A stretch of 64,000 nucleotides of DNA from Rhyacophila brunnea (Eukaryota > Arthropoda > Insecta > Trichoptera > Rhyacophilidae): positions 496,001 through 560,000 of the forward strand of contig JAGYXB010001045.1 of assembly GCA_022495005.1 (NCBI GenBank). Direction: 5' to 3'. The translations under genes were made by a program, and so were the position numbers. This document shows positions 1 through 12,255 of the stretch, in pieces. Every line of letters begins with the position of its first letter. Position 1 is the first letter of the stretch. The notes beneath the pieces were generated by a model, which saw only the letters and a program-made list of their open reading frames with translations, did not search any database and had not been told where the DNA came from.

Positions 1-207
1 ATTTAGTTAAACAAACAAGCGCTTCTATAATACCACTACTTGCATAATATAATATTATGAAGGTGGAAATAAGGTAGCGCAAAAATAAAAGCAATCTTAT
101 TATTATTATCCAGGTGGAATTTTATTTATTTTTAAGTTTATTTTTAATGTAGAACCACGTCTTTACCGCTCAGTACTGATATCCAAAAAAGTATTTTATT
201 AGAATCA

Positions 208-703
208 CTTATAACTTTTGAAAAAATACACATAGCTAAAAATAAATGAGTTGCCTAGAGGCATAACTCACATATTCCAAAAAAATCGAGTTTTGAGATA
301 ATCACAAAAAAAAAACACCAGAGCACTGTTTTTTGAAAATAGAAGAAAAATATTCCCTTGAATATTAATGAGTCGATTTACATTTTTTTTAAAGTAGATA
401 CATATTATAAGACACACAGCATACTATGGAAAATAGAGCTCCCTGATTGGTTAGTAAGATCTTGATGACAGAACTCATTCATTGAAACATGTGAGTTATG
501 ACACCAAAAGTAAACATTGTCAACGAATTTCACTTGGGTAAAGTGACTTTTGATAGCTACTATTTTTTTTTATAACGATTAATGACTTTAAAATTATTTG
601 GTACTTATATTTAATTATAAAATGACAAACTTGCAAAATGTGAGTTATGACTCTAGGCAACTCAATTTTTTAGCTATGTGTGTTTTTTCAAAAGAAATTA
701 TAA
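208..703. mobile_element. terminal-inverted-repeat element, about 70-bp arms
   Basis: The left arm (208-278; core CACATAGCTAAAAATAAATG then AGTTGCCTAGAGGCATAACT) is the reverse complement of the right arm (636-703) with a few mismatches. The 350 bp between the arms has no coding capacity. Best read as a MITE or foldback element of unknown superfamily; no clear target duplication was found. A tRNA-like stretch starts just beyond the right arm. Confidence 0.65.
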
Positions 704-711
704 TATCGCTA

Positions 712-786
712 TGTAACGGACCTCGTGGTTTAATGCATGCGGCATTGGGATCTCACCTGAGCGCTCCGGGCTCGATTGCCGAATAG
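712..786 (+). repeat. tRNA-like fragment (probable SINE head)
   Basis: CGTGGTTTAATGCATGCGG resembles an A box, and GGGCTCGATTGCC about 35 bases later resembles a B box. No cloverleaf acceptor pairing was found, so this is a SINE-like relic, not a tRNA gene. Confidence 0.4.
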
Positions 787-789
787 GTC

Positions 790-1750
790 ATAATAGATAA
801 TAGGTATATGGTTTTCCAATGCCTGGATGTTTATATGATCGTTTTGCTTCTACTACTGGACAATTTGACCGTAATTATCAGGCTTGAACAGATTTAATCC
901 TAAAGATTAGAGCATCGGAAATAAGTAATCGATAATCGCGTTCCAGCGATCATTTTATGAACATAACTCATTTGAATAGTGAACTATAGTTTTTTTTTAA
1001 CTTCTCAGTTGTGGCGTTTCTTGTTATTCCGGTATTTAAGGGTCAGTGTACTGTGTTCGATTATGACTCTGATTACGGGCTAGAATGAACGAATATAATA
1101 ATATTATTATTATTGTGTTTCAGCAGTACCTAACCGTATGTATTTTTAAAAGATTAAACCTTTTGATTATAAACGGACGTTGCATGTTAAAATGTTCATT
1201 TTTAATATATTTTATGGGGACTGTACTTATTAAACATACATTTATGTAAATTTAAAATAAAAAACAGTGAAATAAAATAATTTTTAATTACTTAGTAACG
1301 TATTTAAATGATAACTTTATTATTTTATATTCTACAAAAACTGATCTGAATACTGTCTAATAAAGGCTTCAACTAATTTGGTACATTTAAACAAACGATT
1401 ACACACGTATTGTAAAAAACACACACACAATGTCAAAACCTGATGTTATATTATATATGAGAGATGTATGTTTAAAAGTGATTTATTTTTGTATATATAT
1501 TCAATATTTTTTTCGCGCTGGATTCGATGCAAAACGGTCCCTTCGACAAAGCGCTGAACTGCCGAGACAGTAGAAAAAAAATCTTTTTTTTCGACCATAT
1601 CTGATCCTAATAAAATCATAATGGGCCTCCACATTTTGGATTAATGGGTTTGTATTAATAGATTTTGTTTTTACGAGAAATGGAAGTCAGCCACTTGATC
1701 AAACTATTAAGTCCATACTTTGACTCATACGGAAATTGAAAAACAATATG
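790..1750. other. no recognisable feature
   Basis: AT-rich sequence with a short CA run near 1420. The open frame at 1446-1634 has low complexity and no recognisable motif. Confidence 0.6.
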
Positions 1751-1751
1751 T

Positions 1752-1818
1752 ACAACTTACCAGACCCAGGATTCGAACCTGGGACCCACGATGCTATAGT
1801 AAAATTTCTAGCCCGATT
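1752..1818 (-). repeat. tRNA-derived SINE fragment
   Basis: On the minus strand, GGTCCCAGGTTCGAATCCTG contains a perfect B box (GGTTCGAATCC) followed by GGGTCTGG. The same B-box context occurs on the plus strand at about 33414, so the two probably belong to one family. Confidence 0.5.
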
Positions 1819-1886
1819 ACAAATCGCGTTTGGGCATTACTTTTCATATTATATATTAATGTACCCGTTGTCTTTCTTTTAAGAAA

Positions 1887-2134
1887 TGTGTCGCTAGATT
1901 TCAATCAGCCAAATCCACCTTTAGGTATTTTTTACTTTTTTGTGAATTGATGAAGAAGTACTGTTTTCTAACATTTCTGCATTATCGGAATGTGCAACTT
2001 ATTAATTTTAAATATTCTATAATCGAAATAATATAATCTTTCACCCTTGTGACTATGTATTTGAGAAAACTAAAAGCTGTTTTTCTGCTATTCATCCATT
2101 ATGGACTTGGCTGATTTTGAAATCTAGCGACACA
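1887..2134. mobile_element. small inverted-repeat element (MITE-like)
   Basis: TGTGTCGCTAGATTTCAA at the left is repeated in inverted orientation at the right, and the arms extend through ATCAGCCAA.TCCA (about 30 bp). The interior is AT-rich and non-coding. Confidence 0.55.
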
Positions 2135-3700
2135 AATATCTGTTATAAAAAGGTAAAATATAATATTTTTTGGTCAGGAAAATACTAAGATGAACAAAAT
2201 TTTAATCTTAAATCCTGTGAATATTATGACCATCCTAAGACTTTCTGTCAGTTACCTACCACAGAAAACCTGCGTTCAACTGGCACCTTTTGTCATTGAC
2301 TAATAAATAATAAGTAATATACTATTGTTATAATTTTATAACCATGCCAATTACATTTTTTCAATTATAATGACATTCAGCTTTGCTTTTGCGTTCGCCT
2401 TTGCTGCTATAGACTATAGAGTATATACGTACAGCTGGGTTGGAGAACCTTTTGACGTACTCGTTCCAAAAATTTTCAAATATTATTTTTCGACTGTGCC
2501 CAGCAATTTTTCAGGAAGGACAAAATAAAAAAATAGTTTTTAAGAATTGTATTCTTAAAATTTCAGTTGAATTCGCGAGAGGCTATCTTTCATTGTGTTT
2601 CTAACCGAAGATATATCATTTATTCTTTGAATATTTTTTCCCTTGTTTTCTACATTTTCAGAGAAATGTGGAAGCATTTTAATCACCCTTATTATATTTC
2701 CCATCACTTGTGTTTAAGCATACGTAGCAATGTAGTAAACTATCTTAGTTACACGTTTCTTCACGCCCCTTTTGGTGTATTACGTAAACTTTTGTAAGTT
2801 GTAAAAAAATATTTTTTAAATTATTATTATTACAAGTATTTTTACTCTCTTCAAAATAAAACATTCGCATGCCATAGGTTTGCCATCATATTGACTATAA
2901 TAGTTTTCTTAAAGAATTTAGAAAATCGTGTCAGTCTGGTGTACGTCGTACATTAACACAATTGAACATCTGGTCACTGCAGTAAAAGCGGGAATGCAAC
3001 CTACATTCCATATACAAGTCGATGAAATGTAATAAAGCTACAATATCCTCCTCTCCTTGTTTATAGAATAAGGCGTCGCCGACGCCGCGGCGCTCCTCCA
3101 CAAGCAACATTTTCTTCCGAAAAACTTTCTCACGAGACAGCGCTTCTTCAGAGATCTCTTTGCTCTCGTGTTTATTGCTCGTATAAATTTCTGACGCGCG
3201 GGCATACATATTTTAATATTGCCAAACTAAAAGTGCACAAATGAAATTACTTAAATGTTATATTATTATTAGTTACTACATAGTGTTACACACTGGTGTA
3301 TTAATACGATTGTGATCAATTGACCAAAGCAGTCAGTTTGATTTTTGTTTAAAATTCGCACATTTCAACATGGCGAACTGCACTTCTACAAGAGTAGCTG
3401 ATAAAACCGATTCCAAATGTATATGCCTAATCAGAAGACTGTAGTAAAGTTGTCACTGACCATTCAAAAAAACATCTGATTAAAAATGTATCTTCCCCAG
3501 GTTTATTTTTCGGGAAAGGCAGCGTGTCCTAATCTCGAGTCACTTTATATAAGTTAAAAATCAATTCCATAATAATTATTGTGTGTCCACATAGATGTTT
3601 TTAGTCTTAAGTATCAACATAAATGTGTTTGGTCAGATTCTACCGTAATTGGAGTACATTCCGAAGTCATTATCTATTACCTACCCCTCCATCTCGTAGA
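2135..3700. other. AT-rich stretch containing one weak exon candidate
   Basis: Nothing recognisable except the open frame at 2931-3209, listed separately. Confidence 0.5.
2931..3209 (-). CDS. open frame of 92 codons, possible exon, unrecognised
   Basis: This frame stands out because it is more GC-rich than its surroundings and encodes a charged, helix-like peptide (EEALSREKVFRKKMLLVEER). It is followed by a mixed hydrophobic segment and cysteines. It could be a first exon with a donor at an internal GTAGGT near the codons for YMECR, or chance. No family is recognised and there are no supporting neighbours. Confidence 0.25.
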   Translation of the reverse strand: MYARASEIYTSNKHESKEISEEALSREKVFRKKMLLVEERRGVGDALFYKQGEEDIVALLHFIDLYMECRLHSRFYCSDQMFNCVNVRRTPD

Positions 3701-3708
3701 ATAGGTAC

Positions 3709-4276
3709 CAGTGACGTCTCGAGACAAAATGCCGCCCTTTTTTATACGGTATTTTTTTCATCCTTTCATGATTCCAATATCTAAGAAATGTGTTGTATGG
3801 ATAAAATACCTACTAACAAAATATTTACCATTGAAAATAAAATTAAATCGTTAATGAGGAGCGGAAGATGGGAGGCTCTGTAAGAGAGGGGTGCATCTTA
3901 AGTTTCGACGGCCAACGCAATTTCCGTGCACACTGGTTAATAAATCAGACTGTAATTATCCGTAAATCTGCACGTGTCATTTCTGGTTACCAAGGATGCC
4001 GAAGAACAACAGAAGTAAACTAGATATAAACTAGATATCGCGAACACAATAAAAATTACAGTCCTGTTAAAATTTTATGTTAATTAAGTAGTAATACATT
4101 TTGTTTGTAACCAATGATTTTTTAATGGAAAGATATTTTCCTTGTTATTAAATTTAAGTAGCTATGTCTATTTATGTATACCAAATAATTCTCTCGATTT
4201 GCCGCCCTCCGAGTAACTGCTCCCCCCCCCTTGCCCATGCGACGCTCAATCTGCCTACCCCCACTGGACGTCACTG
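3709..4276. mobile_element. hAT-like non-autonomous element, copy 1
   Basis: Ends are CAGTGACGTC and its inverse GACGTCACTG. It is flanked by ATAGGTAC (3701-3708) and GTAGGTAC (4277-4284), an 8-bp duplication with one mismatch, as expected for hAT transposition. Both this copy and 31051-31971 carry TGTTGTATGGAT and CGACGCTCAATCTGCCTACC blocks. No transposase is encoded. This copy shows the empty site for the LTR inserted in copy 2. Confidence 0.8.
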
Positions 4277-4420
4277 GTAGGTACCTCAAGTTATAGTGTA
4301 CCAATAGTTACTATTGGGCTCTGCATTATAATTAACAACTACCAATGATATACGTAGGGATTAGATGGGGTACTAATCCTGCTGCAAAAATATCAATAGT
4401 TTGAGCATTTATTTTTTATA

Positions 4421-4688
4421 TACATAATTTTGAAAACACTTCTGAGAAAATGTATTGTAACCAATAGAAAAAATCTTTTTTGAAAACAGTAAGACACCCC
4501 GCGGGAATCGAACCCACATTTCTTAAAAATCGCTTCAGAGAGTATTATAAGAGCCATTATTAGTTAAGAACGGCGCCTTTAGCATTGTGGCCAATGTGCA
4601 CGGAAGCGAAAACCAAGAGATGCAGGTTCGATTTTTTTTCTATTGGTTACAATATATATTTTCTTAGAAGTGTTTCCAAAATTATGTA
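4421..4688. mobile_element. inverted-repeat element with tRNA-like B boxes in both arms
   Basis: The arms of about 60 bp begin ACATAATTTTGAAAACACTT and continue through a TTGTAACCAATAGAAAAAAT block on both sides. The left arm then carries a reversed B box (GGGAATCGAACCC) and the right arm a forward one (GATGCAGGTTCGATT). It belongs to the family at 14534, 43561, 43921 and 47811. The interior has TTTAGCATTGTGGCCAATGTGC, which resembles an A box. Confidence 0.7.
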
Positions 4689-5074
4689 TGTTTTATATAA
4701 TAATATTATATATATATATATTTATCTTTTATAAAGTTTATTGATCAGTAATAATAATTGTCACTCATTACTATTTTTCTAACTACGACTTATTAAAACA
4801 GTTAGCTAGTAATTGAAACTCAACACATAATTTTTAACATTTTTTAACGTTGATCCAACAAAATGTTGATTTTCCCGTTTGGATGTTTAACCAAAACTAG
4901 TAGGTATCATAAAATATATTTCCTGTTGCGATTTCACATGAATGTTAAAAAAGATTGTTGGCGTTCCAGTGGTTTATTACTTAAGATGCCATTTTTATTT
5001 AAAAGCTTTTTCACAATTCTTAGTATTAATATATTTAGGTAATAACTATACTACTATAGTAATATCATTAACTT

Positions 5075-5249
5075 GGCGGCTCTCGTGGTGCAGTGCGTAA
5101 GGCGCTGAGAGCTCTGGTTTCGATTCCCGTTGAGGACACAATATATTTATGTGATTTTCTCAAAGCCTAGGTGTTTGTGATTGTTCGAAATTACTAACAA
5201 CCGCCTTGTACGAAAAAAGATGGACATGGTTATTATTAATTACAAAAAA
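5075..5249 (+). mobile_element. tRNA-derived SINE, family 1, copy A
   Basis: It starts GCGGCTCTCGTGGTGCAGTG (A-box region), has GGTTTCGATTCCCG as B box, and has a body containing AAAGCCTAGGTGTTTGTGAT. It ends in GGTTATTATTAATT plus an A run. Flanks ATATCATTAACTT and ATATCATTATCTT (12 of 13 match) form a target-site duplication. Two reverse-oriented copies lie at 9376-9535 and 52307-52487. Confidence 0.85.
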
Positions 5250-5591
5250 ATATCATTATCTTAATTATAATATTTATTGAAAAGTCATTAGAATATAAAC
5301 TTTAAACGTAAATAAGTTGAAACTTTATAGGTATGCTAGTGGCGAAGACTTCATACTAGGTGATTATTTCAAGGCTATCTGGTATCTAATAATATTGTTC
5401 AATTGTTTATTTATAATATAATCACTTGATTATATCGTATTTAATGCATGTATGATATTATGATTAATAGGATTGTATTATACAGATTACAAAACCGTCT
5501 GCAAAGTTTTAAAAATATATACCACAGCGCGCCATCTGTCTTGACGTTAAATATGTTGGATTGTGTGTGATAGAATTGTGATATTTTAACC

Positions 5592-6040
5592 ATGTTTTTA
5601 TTAGCTCGTATTCTTGTTTATCCCGTACAGAATTTTTATTGTTTGTCCAAGATTTTTAACTATCTTCCCGACTAGCTAGACATTATTTGAAACTTTTAGA
5701 ACATATTATATCAGAACACGATGGCAATGCATTCTTTCAATACTTTTGGCCATCTTTAAGCAGAATTGAATTCATTTCAGTTAATTCTGTTTTGTATGTT
5801 TCGGGAAAATTTCATTAAAAGTAATATTTACTACTCACTATTATTAGTTGCTTAGTGGGTCCTCCCAACTAAATTATTAATATATACGTGCGTTACTATG
5901 GAAATCAATATGAAACGTCAAAATGACATTTCAGTATTCTATATTTATTAATACACAGAATTGTCAAGTTTATATGATTCAACAGAAAATTTTAAAACGT
6001 GGTAGGTATGTAAAAAGTTCTTTTTATCTTGTAATTATTT
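5592..6040 (+). repeat. dispersed non-coding family R, copy 1
   Basis: It begins GTTTTTATTAGCTCGTATTC and includes TTCCCGACTAGCTAGACATT, a CCTCCCAACTAAATTATTAA block and an ACTATGGAAATCAATATGAA block. It ends with AAAAAGTTCTTTTTATCTTG. Related copies are at 16586-17083, 32352-32749 and 54981-55462. No coding capacity is conserved. Confidence 0.75.
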
Positions 6041-7924
6041 TCGTATGGACTTTATGTCACGTAACCTCAATCAGTCTATCGATTTGTATAAAAATGGCAG
6101 GCTCCTATCGCAGAGCCTAAAACCTCCGCGCATAATATTTTTGTCCAAAATAATTAATAATTAGATAATTTATAAAATATTTCTTTGTCGTTTAATCGCA
6201 TATTAATAATAATATACTTAAATTGTTTTAAAAAAAATTGATGTGTATAAATGTTTTGAAAAATACGTACTTAATTTAAAATCATCGCTCAATTTTATGT
6301 CGGCAGTGAGTTTTTAAAGTTTCAGTGAATTAGTGTGTCGTTGTCATTAGTGATATGCAGTGCATATAGTATAATAGATATTGTCGCAATTAATCAATCA
6401 AAACAGACCCTATTGATCTAGTTATGATTGAGGAAATGATGACTTTCAATATCGCTCTATTGTTTTGTTTTGACAACACAATATACATTATTAAAATGTG
6501 TCACTCATTGAATGCTGAGTGGTATGATTGCTACATTTATATTTTTGATTAATTATGTATATTGCTGTGGGTTACAGCATCTTATCCCTATTACCCTTAA
6601 ATCTCTTGAATATCACACTAATTACTTGAATCACTGGATATGCTATTACTGCACTGTAAGCACATGTTAAATTATTATGAGAATATAATTTAATTTTTTT
6701 TACGACCCAATTAAAACAAACGATTCCTCTTTTTTTTAATTTATACATGTGTGTTTAAAATATTATTTTCTCCCTATCTCGGCGCACTTGTTTGAAATTA
6801 TTGTGTAAGTATAGACATTGTAAATAACTGACTGGTAGGTAACTATTTGATATTTTTTATCCATTTATGTTATGTAGGCAAGTGTTATAATAAGATTTTC
6901 TAATGTCTCATTGTTGTTATCCTCATGAATGTAAATCAAAAAAATAAAAGATGTATAAAAATGTAGTCAAACATACAAGGTACAGGAACAATTCTCACAT
7001 TCACCGAATCCGAACTAATGTCATTATTTCTCTTTACATGCGATATAATATATCTTTGTAGAATAGAAAGTTCAATCTGTTTGAAAGCTCCCAGTACCCA
7101 ATTTCGGTAAGTGCTGTTTCACGACTAACAATCGTTCCCATTTTGAAATATTCAGACGCCGGGCTTTTCAAAAAGCTCCCCGCGCTGTAAGAGCGAAACA
7201 TCAAAATTGTATGGCCGTCACTTGTCACTTGGCCCGGGCGACATTTGAGCTTTGTGCATCGCGCTAAAGTTTTTTTTGACCTGCTGGTGAAATATTCAAT
7301 ATGACGCCTCGGCGACGCGATTTAAACAAAATTTAATCTACATTATTTTTATTCTATCAAAGTTAAAGTGATTATTGTGATTTAGGTTTCGATAATATCA
7401 GAGAAAATCTAATATAATTTCATCTAAATAATAATTAAGCTGCCAATTTTTATTAACAATTGATTGATAAAAAAGAATGACAGTTGTCTCATTATTAAAG
7501 ATTGTAGTCTTCATGGCCGGATCAACGAATCATGGTGGACATTAATAAAGATCTTGTAGCATTGTTTTTGTTAATTATTTGTTATATGTGTGAGTATTTT
7601 TCCGTTTCCTTCTTTAACGTTTAGTCTACCCATACAATTTACATGTAACCACAATCAACAACTGGTATTTTGTTAATGTATTGGTGTACATGCCACAAAA
7701 AATGTGCACCAAGTCGGAGAGCAACAAAAATGCATGAGGCGTAAGGCAACATCATCTTTCAGGTGGGTACCAAGACTTCAAGGAGATGGAAAAACTATAA
7801 TCCAAAGACAGGACATACTCTGTGATACTGCCATAAATTATTTTAATTAATCTCAAGGTTTAACATTACTATGAACGATTCCTTTCCATAGGTATGCATA
7901 AAATTTTATTAATTTTAAAACTTG
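6041..7924. other. no gene; one GC-rich patch
   Basis: Mostly AT-rich. A patch at about 7140-7320 is clearly richer in GC (several CGCG and GCCCGGGC motifs) but has no supported reading frame. It could be a degraded element or a conserved non-coding piece. Confidence 0.4.
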
Positions 7925-8486
7925 AACATAAAAAATCTGTGTGTGTACTTATGTACGCGCGTTAGAAATAATTATACTTCTTTGGCATAACAAAACAAAA
8001 ACAAAACTTGTGATAAATTAGATTCTTTGACTAGCTCTTAATTATCTTGTTAAATTACACAGTCAAGAAAAAGGACCGCTTATTGGAACGCCGTTGGTTT
8101 ATTTCCATACACTTTAACTTATATTACTAAATTATATAATGGTTTCTCGTTGTTTTTATTTTTAAAGTACCAACTGTCACTTTGACGTTTAATAGTTTGT
8201 TTACGTAAGGAATTGCAAATGGCCGACAATAATAAATTCGCTGCCTAGGCAACGAAACAATTTTAAACTATAATATTATACTGTATAATCGTCACGATTG
8301 CAGTATCATAATGTGACGCAAAGGTAATGTGTTCGGCTGATAACCGAACAATCGGTGGTTTGAATCCAATCGAGTGCGTTTTTTTTCGTGTGAAAAAATT
8401 AAATTAGGTGTTACATGTCACACGCCAAAAATACACTCTGATCTGATTTCCCAAACGCGCCAAAAGAAGTATAACTTCAAAAAGAA
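7925..8486 (+). mobile_element. repeat with inverted TTATACTTCTTTTGGC ends and a tRNA-like core
   Basis: ATTATACTTCTTTGGC near 7971 and GCCAAAAGAAGTATAACTTC near 8458 are inverted relative to each other. Flanking and internal blocks (TACTTATGTACGCGCGTT; TTTGGCGTGTGAC on the minus strand) recur in inverted order at 60255-60955. A tRNA-like segment with B box GGTTTGAATCC is at about 8310-8375. The exact ends are uncertain. Confidence 0.55.
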
Positions 8487-9370
8487 ACCTAGTGTAGGTA
8501 CATAGTATTATATGGATGATTGTTACACAGTGTCATTGTATCTATGTAAATCACGGTAACATCACTTACTAGTAGTCAAAGGTATTAGGCGCACATAAGC
8601 AAATAGATACCGAGAAGATAATGTATGTCGGTCTGCACTTTCCTAGTATGCATTATTCACAATACATTAGTGCCATTTATAGCAAGCTACGGCTCGCTAT
8701 GTTTCTGCACCACTTAATAATGCTTCCTCCCTGATCCACGCAGCGTATTTATTGCACCAAATGACGTTAGGTATATTGTAGTTTAGATGGAAACAACTAT
8801 CTATATTTACTAGTCCATCTATTAATACACAGTGACACTTTAGCTAACTCAGTTGTCAGTGAATGGTATTAAAATTAAGTAAAACAAAATAAATAGTTTA
8901 ATTAAAATATTTCCATACGATCGGGATGGATAACACAGTAATTAACTTCAAATTAAAAGACAAGCTTGTTCACTAGCGTATCGTTTCTATCAATCGCATA
9001 GGTATTTCTTTTTTTACAATTGTACTGTTCATTTATCCAAGTGACTATTGAATCAGGTTTAGGCCTTTCAATTAATGTTCCAGGTTGGACATCAGTAGAA
9101 GATGAACATCTCGGGGGTGTGTCACTATATTAGTTAAACTGTATTACCTCGTCTTAGTGGTGACCTGACCTAATAAATATTATTTTGTAAAATTGTATGT
9201 CACATTAAACATTAAAATATCCAATTTGAGATTATAATCGGATATATTTGGAATCATTTACGAAATCTATCGATGCACTTATACTGCAGTGCCGTGTATT
9301 TTAGTCGTAAGGGGTAGGATATGTACTAATAAAAAGTAAAAAAAAACACATTGTGGGTCACCATTTTTTT
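8487..9370. other. no recognisable feature
   Basis: AT-rich sequence without supported reading frames or long repeats. Confidence 0.6.
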
Positions 9371-9375
9371 TGTGC

Positions 9376-9535
9376 CTAATATTAATAACCATGTGGTTGT
9401 TAGTAATTTTGAAGAAACACAAACACCCAGGCTTTGAAAAAAACAGATGAATATTGTGTCCTCACCGAGAATCAAACCCAGAATTCTTGGGTGGAAGGCC
9501 ATCACCTTACGCTCTGCACCACGACACTGCACTAC
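9376..9535 (-). mobile_element. tRNA-derived SINE, family 1, copy B
   Basis: Reverse-complement match to the SINE at 5075: GTGGTGCAGAGCGTAAGG head, degraded B box, then ACAATATTCATC, AAAGCCTGGGTGTTTGTGTT, and the terminal AACCACATGGTTATTAATA. No clear duplication was seen at its flanks. Confidence 0.75.
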
Positions 9536-9864
9536 TGTAATACAAATAGTTATAACATCGTGTATGTAACATCTTTTAATATTACCTAGATTACTAGATT
9601 CAAAACATGCCTAAGTCACTAAAAAGTCTAGTAAAAACTCCTGTATTCTCAATATGAAAATTTATAATATATACCGCCTCGTAATATACGAGTATGTCTC
9701 GACAATAAAAATAAACAATACACATTTAAAATCTAGTAGTTTCATGAATGGCCAAACTAGCAAAGCATAGCCAATTCCACAACATTTTTTTGGTACCTAT
9801 CGTTATCTGCAATTTTTCGACCAATATAGCCACCATAGAGAAAATATTTTTAAAAGCTTGTGGT

Positions 9865-10029
9865 GTTTTTCAAATGGAAAGTTGGAAAGAATCAGGAAAA
9901 CACCTCTCAGGTGGATGGATCAAATCAAGATATTTACGAGTGCTGCTGAATGTTGTGAGGAGTGGATTTTATTATGTCGTGGATAAAGCATTGAGATCAC
10001 CAAACCATTCTTCAATCATAAGGTGCTGA
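9865..10029 (+). pseudogene. non-LTR retrotransposon relic, C-terminal fragment
   Basis: One frame reads RKTPLRWMDQIKIFTSAAE..EEWILLCRG then stop. This resembles the GRPRxRWxDQI signature at the C-terminus of several non-LTR reverse-transcriptase ORFs. It is short and degraded, so this is a tentative call. Confidence 0.35.
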
Positions 10030-10039
10030 CGAACAAGAA

Positions 10040-11470
10040 TTTCATAGTACTATGGGAATCAACAACCCAAGCCGTGTAAGCATATAAATCGGCGAGATTA
10101 AATAGTGAACAGAGTTGACCGCAATCATGATTTCCTTAATATCCATTTCCCGTATAGTGTCAAATTATTGCAGACTTAATAAAATAGCTGACTGCATTTA
10201 TAATTTCCCTAATATTTGTTTTCTATAATATAGTTATTAATTAAATTAATAACCATATAATAGTCAGCCAATATCCAACTATTGCAAACTCGATATAAAA
10301 TAACTGACTCAATTATAATAGTTATTTCCTAAAAAATCTTTTCAAGATATTATTTTGATTGTGAGTAAGTTGATAAATAGCGGATCACAATTGATTGGAA
10401 ATGCCACTCTATCATAAATTCTTCCCAGACTCTCAGTATCTCAGAGTCTGTATGGTTCTGCACAGCATCTCAGCTACTGATCCTTAGACCTCATAATTCT
10501 TAACTCATAACAGTATCATAACTCTTGTAACATAACTAATAAATTGTAATATACTTTTGTACCGACTGTTTACTCCGCAATAAAAACTCGCTCTTTCATT
10601 CATCGGAATAAACTTACACCAAATCCGACTTCTCACATCAATTTTTTGGTCACCTTTCTACAGCAGTCTCATTCCTTTACATCCAGATCGTCAAAGTACC
10701 TTTTTTTCGATTAATATAATTATTTTGGCGTAGACTGTTAAACAGAAGAAAAACTGCTGCATGGTGGTCAGATCATCAGGGTCACGGTAGTTATCTTGAT
10801 GAAAAAGAAGAATACATACTAGAGTTAATAAAATATGAAATTTGCAATACCTAATGTTTTAAACATGGCGCAATATTATTTGATAAAATATTTACAAACA
10901 TAATTTTCCACTCAGTGTACGGCCTCATAGAAAACCCAGTCGCGTAAATTTAATGTAAAAGATATTTTTTTGGCAAAGTATTGCTCGAAGAAACACGCGC
11001 ATAAAAATGATATCACAACAAAGGGCATTTCGTTGATTTACATACCACGCATCAGTAATAAAAACCAACAATACTCTCATGTTAATACAAGAAAAATAAT
11101 ATAACAAAAAAAAAACTTGGCAGAATTGGCCGCGATGTTATCTTTGCTTCTTTACCCCCCGTTGCCTTTTGTGAAAACTGGAAAATAAGCTTTGTGTGAT
11201 TTTTCGTGGCTTATCATTACAATCATTAATAATAATAAAAGAAATGCCTGAAAATACAAGGCCGTCTCTCACTTTCGTTACCAGTAGAAAATGGCTTGCA
11301 TGTTAGGCTTGAAATTGACTTGTTATTATTACTCGCTTACTTCCTATTTAAGCGTTTATACACGATCCAAACATTGAACTAGATATCGATTCGATGTTGC
11401 AGTCTTTATATTTAGGTTGGGCCATTTATATTTCCATTGATCCTTAATTCTCACCTTCCTCAGTTTCCAG
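10040..11470. other. no gene; possible LTR-like piece near 10480-10640
   Basis: Around 10560-10625 are two AATAAA motifs and a stretch ending CTTCTCACA before TTTTTTGGTCACC, which loosely resembles the R-U5 end of an LTR. No partner LTR or TG start could be fixed. The rest is plain AT-rich DNA. Confidence 0.3.
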
Positions 11471-11471
11471 T

Positions 11472-12255
11472 ATTATTGTCACAAGACCGAGTGACCGGTA
11501 GTCACGGGTCATGATAGACCGTGATGCAAATAAAATTTAGTTACTTCAAGACAGACGTCGTGTGTGGTCAGCGCGAGGGACATCAAGAAAACGGTCATGT
11601 TGCGGGCCTGTTAAAAGTCTAGCCGTCGTTAACTACCGAGTGATTTCGTCGTTACTACTTGAAAAGTTCAAGACACTGGTATGTGTTGGCCATGTCCCCC
11701 ACATCTTGAAGCGGGCCCCCAGGGGTCAGGATCTTTGTGGGCCTCCCTGCCTATCGCTAGGGTTAAAAGCAGTGTGACGCTCTACAGAAACGTTTTTCAA
11801 ATGGTGTTCCAGTTAAAATTAAGGGTATTCAGTGTATTTTTAGCGATTTTATGCATTTTTCAATAAATCTACTTACAGTTAGACACGCCATGCGCCCCCC
11901 CCAGAGCCCGGGTCCCCAGGCTAGAGCCCTGTCAGCCCCCCTTTTGTGGGGGCCATGGTGTTGGCCTGTGTTATTGCTAAGACACAGTCCATTGATTCAT
12001 TCAATCTCACAGACATACCTATCCTCATCAATCATACAACTCATCATCATTCATTCATCCCATATTATATCATCCATCAACAGTGTATTGTCAAGTGCCG
12101 CGCACCGGGTAACCCGATAAACAATACCGTGCAACCTGACCACGGAGCTATCATAGAGGTCAGTGTCTGGCATTCTGTTAAATCGCCCCAAAGATCCGGA
12201 ATCCACATCATGCTTAAAATTACAGTCCACTTGCAAAAAGCGACACCATATATAC
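11472..12255 (+). repeat. C-rich dispersed family P, copy 1
   Basis: Starts with TATTATTGTCACAAGACC, then has a GC-rich middle (11690-11965, with long C runs). A CATCAT/CATTCATC-rich stretch follows, and it ends with AAGATCCGGAATCCACATCA and TTACAGTCCACTTGCAAAAA. The same order of blocks occurs at 17913-18645 and, more weakly, at 24862-25325. The layout resembles the untranslated leader of a retroelement, but no gag or pol frame follows. Confidence 0.5.

Noticed and set aside
10480..10660. LTR retrotransposon end with primer-binding site
   Set aside because: Only AATAAA motifs and a vague CA end are visible. There is no partner repeat, no TG start and no target duplication.
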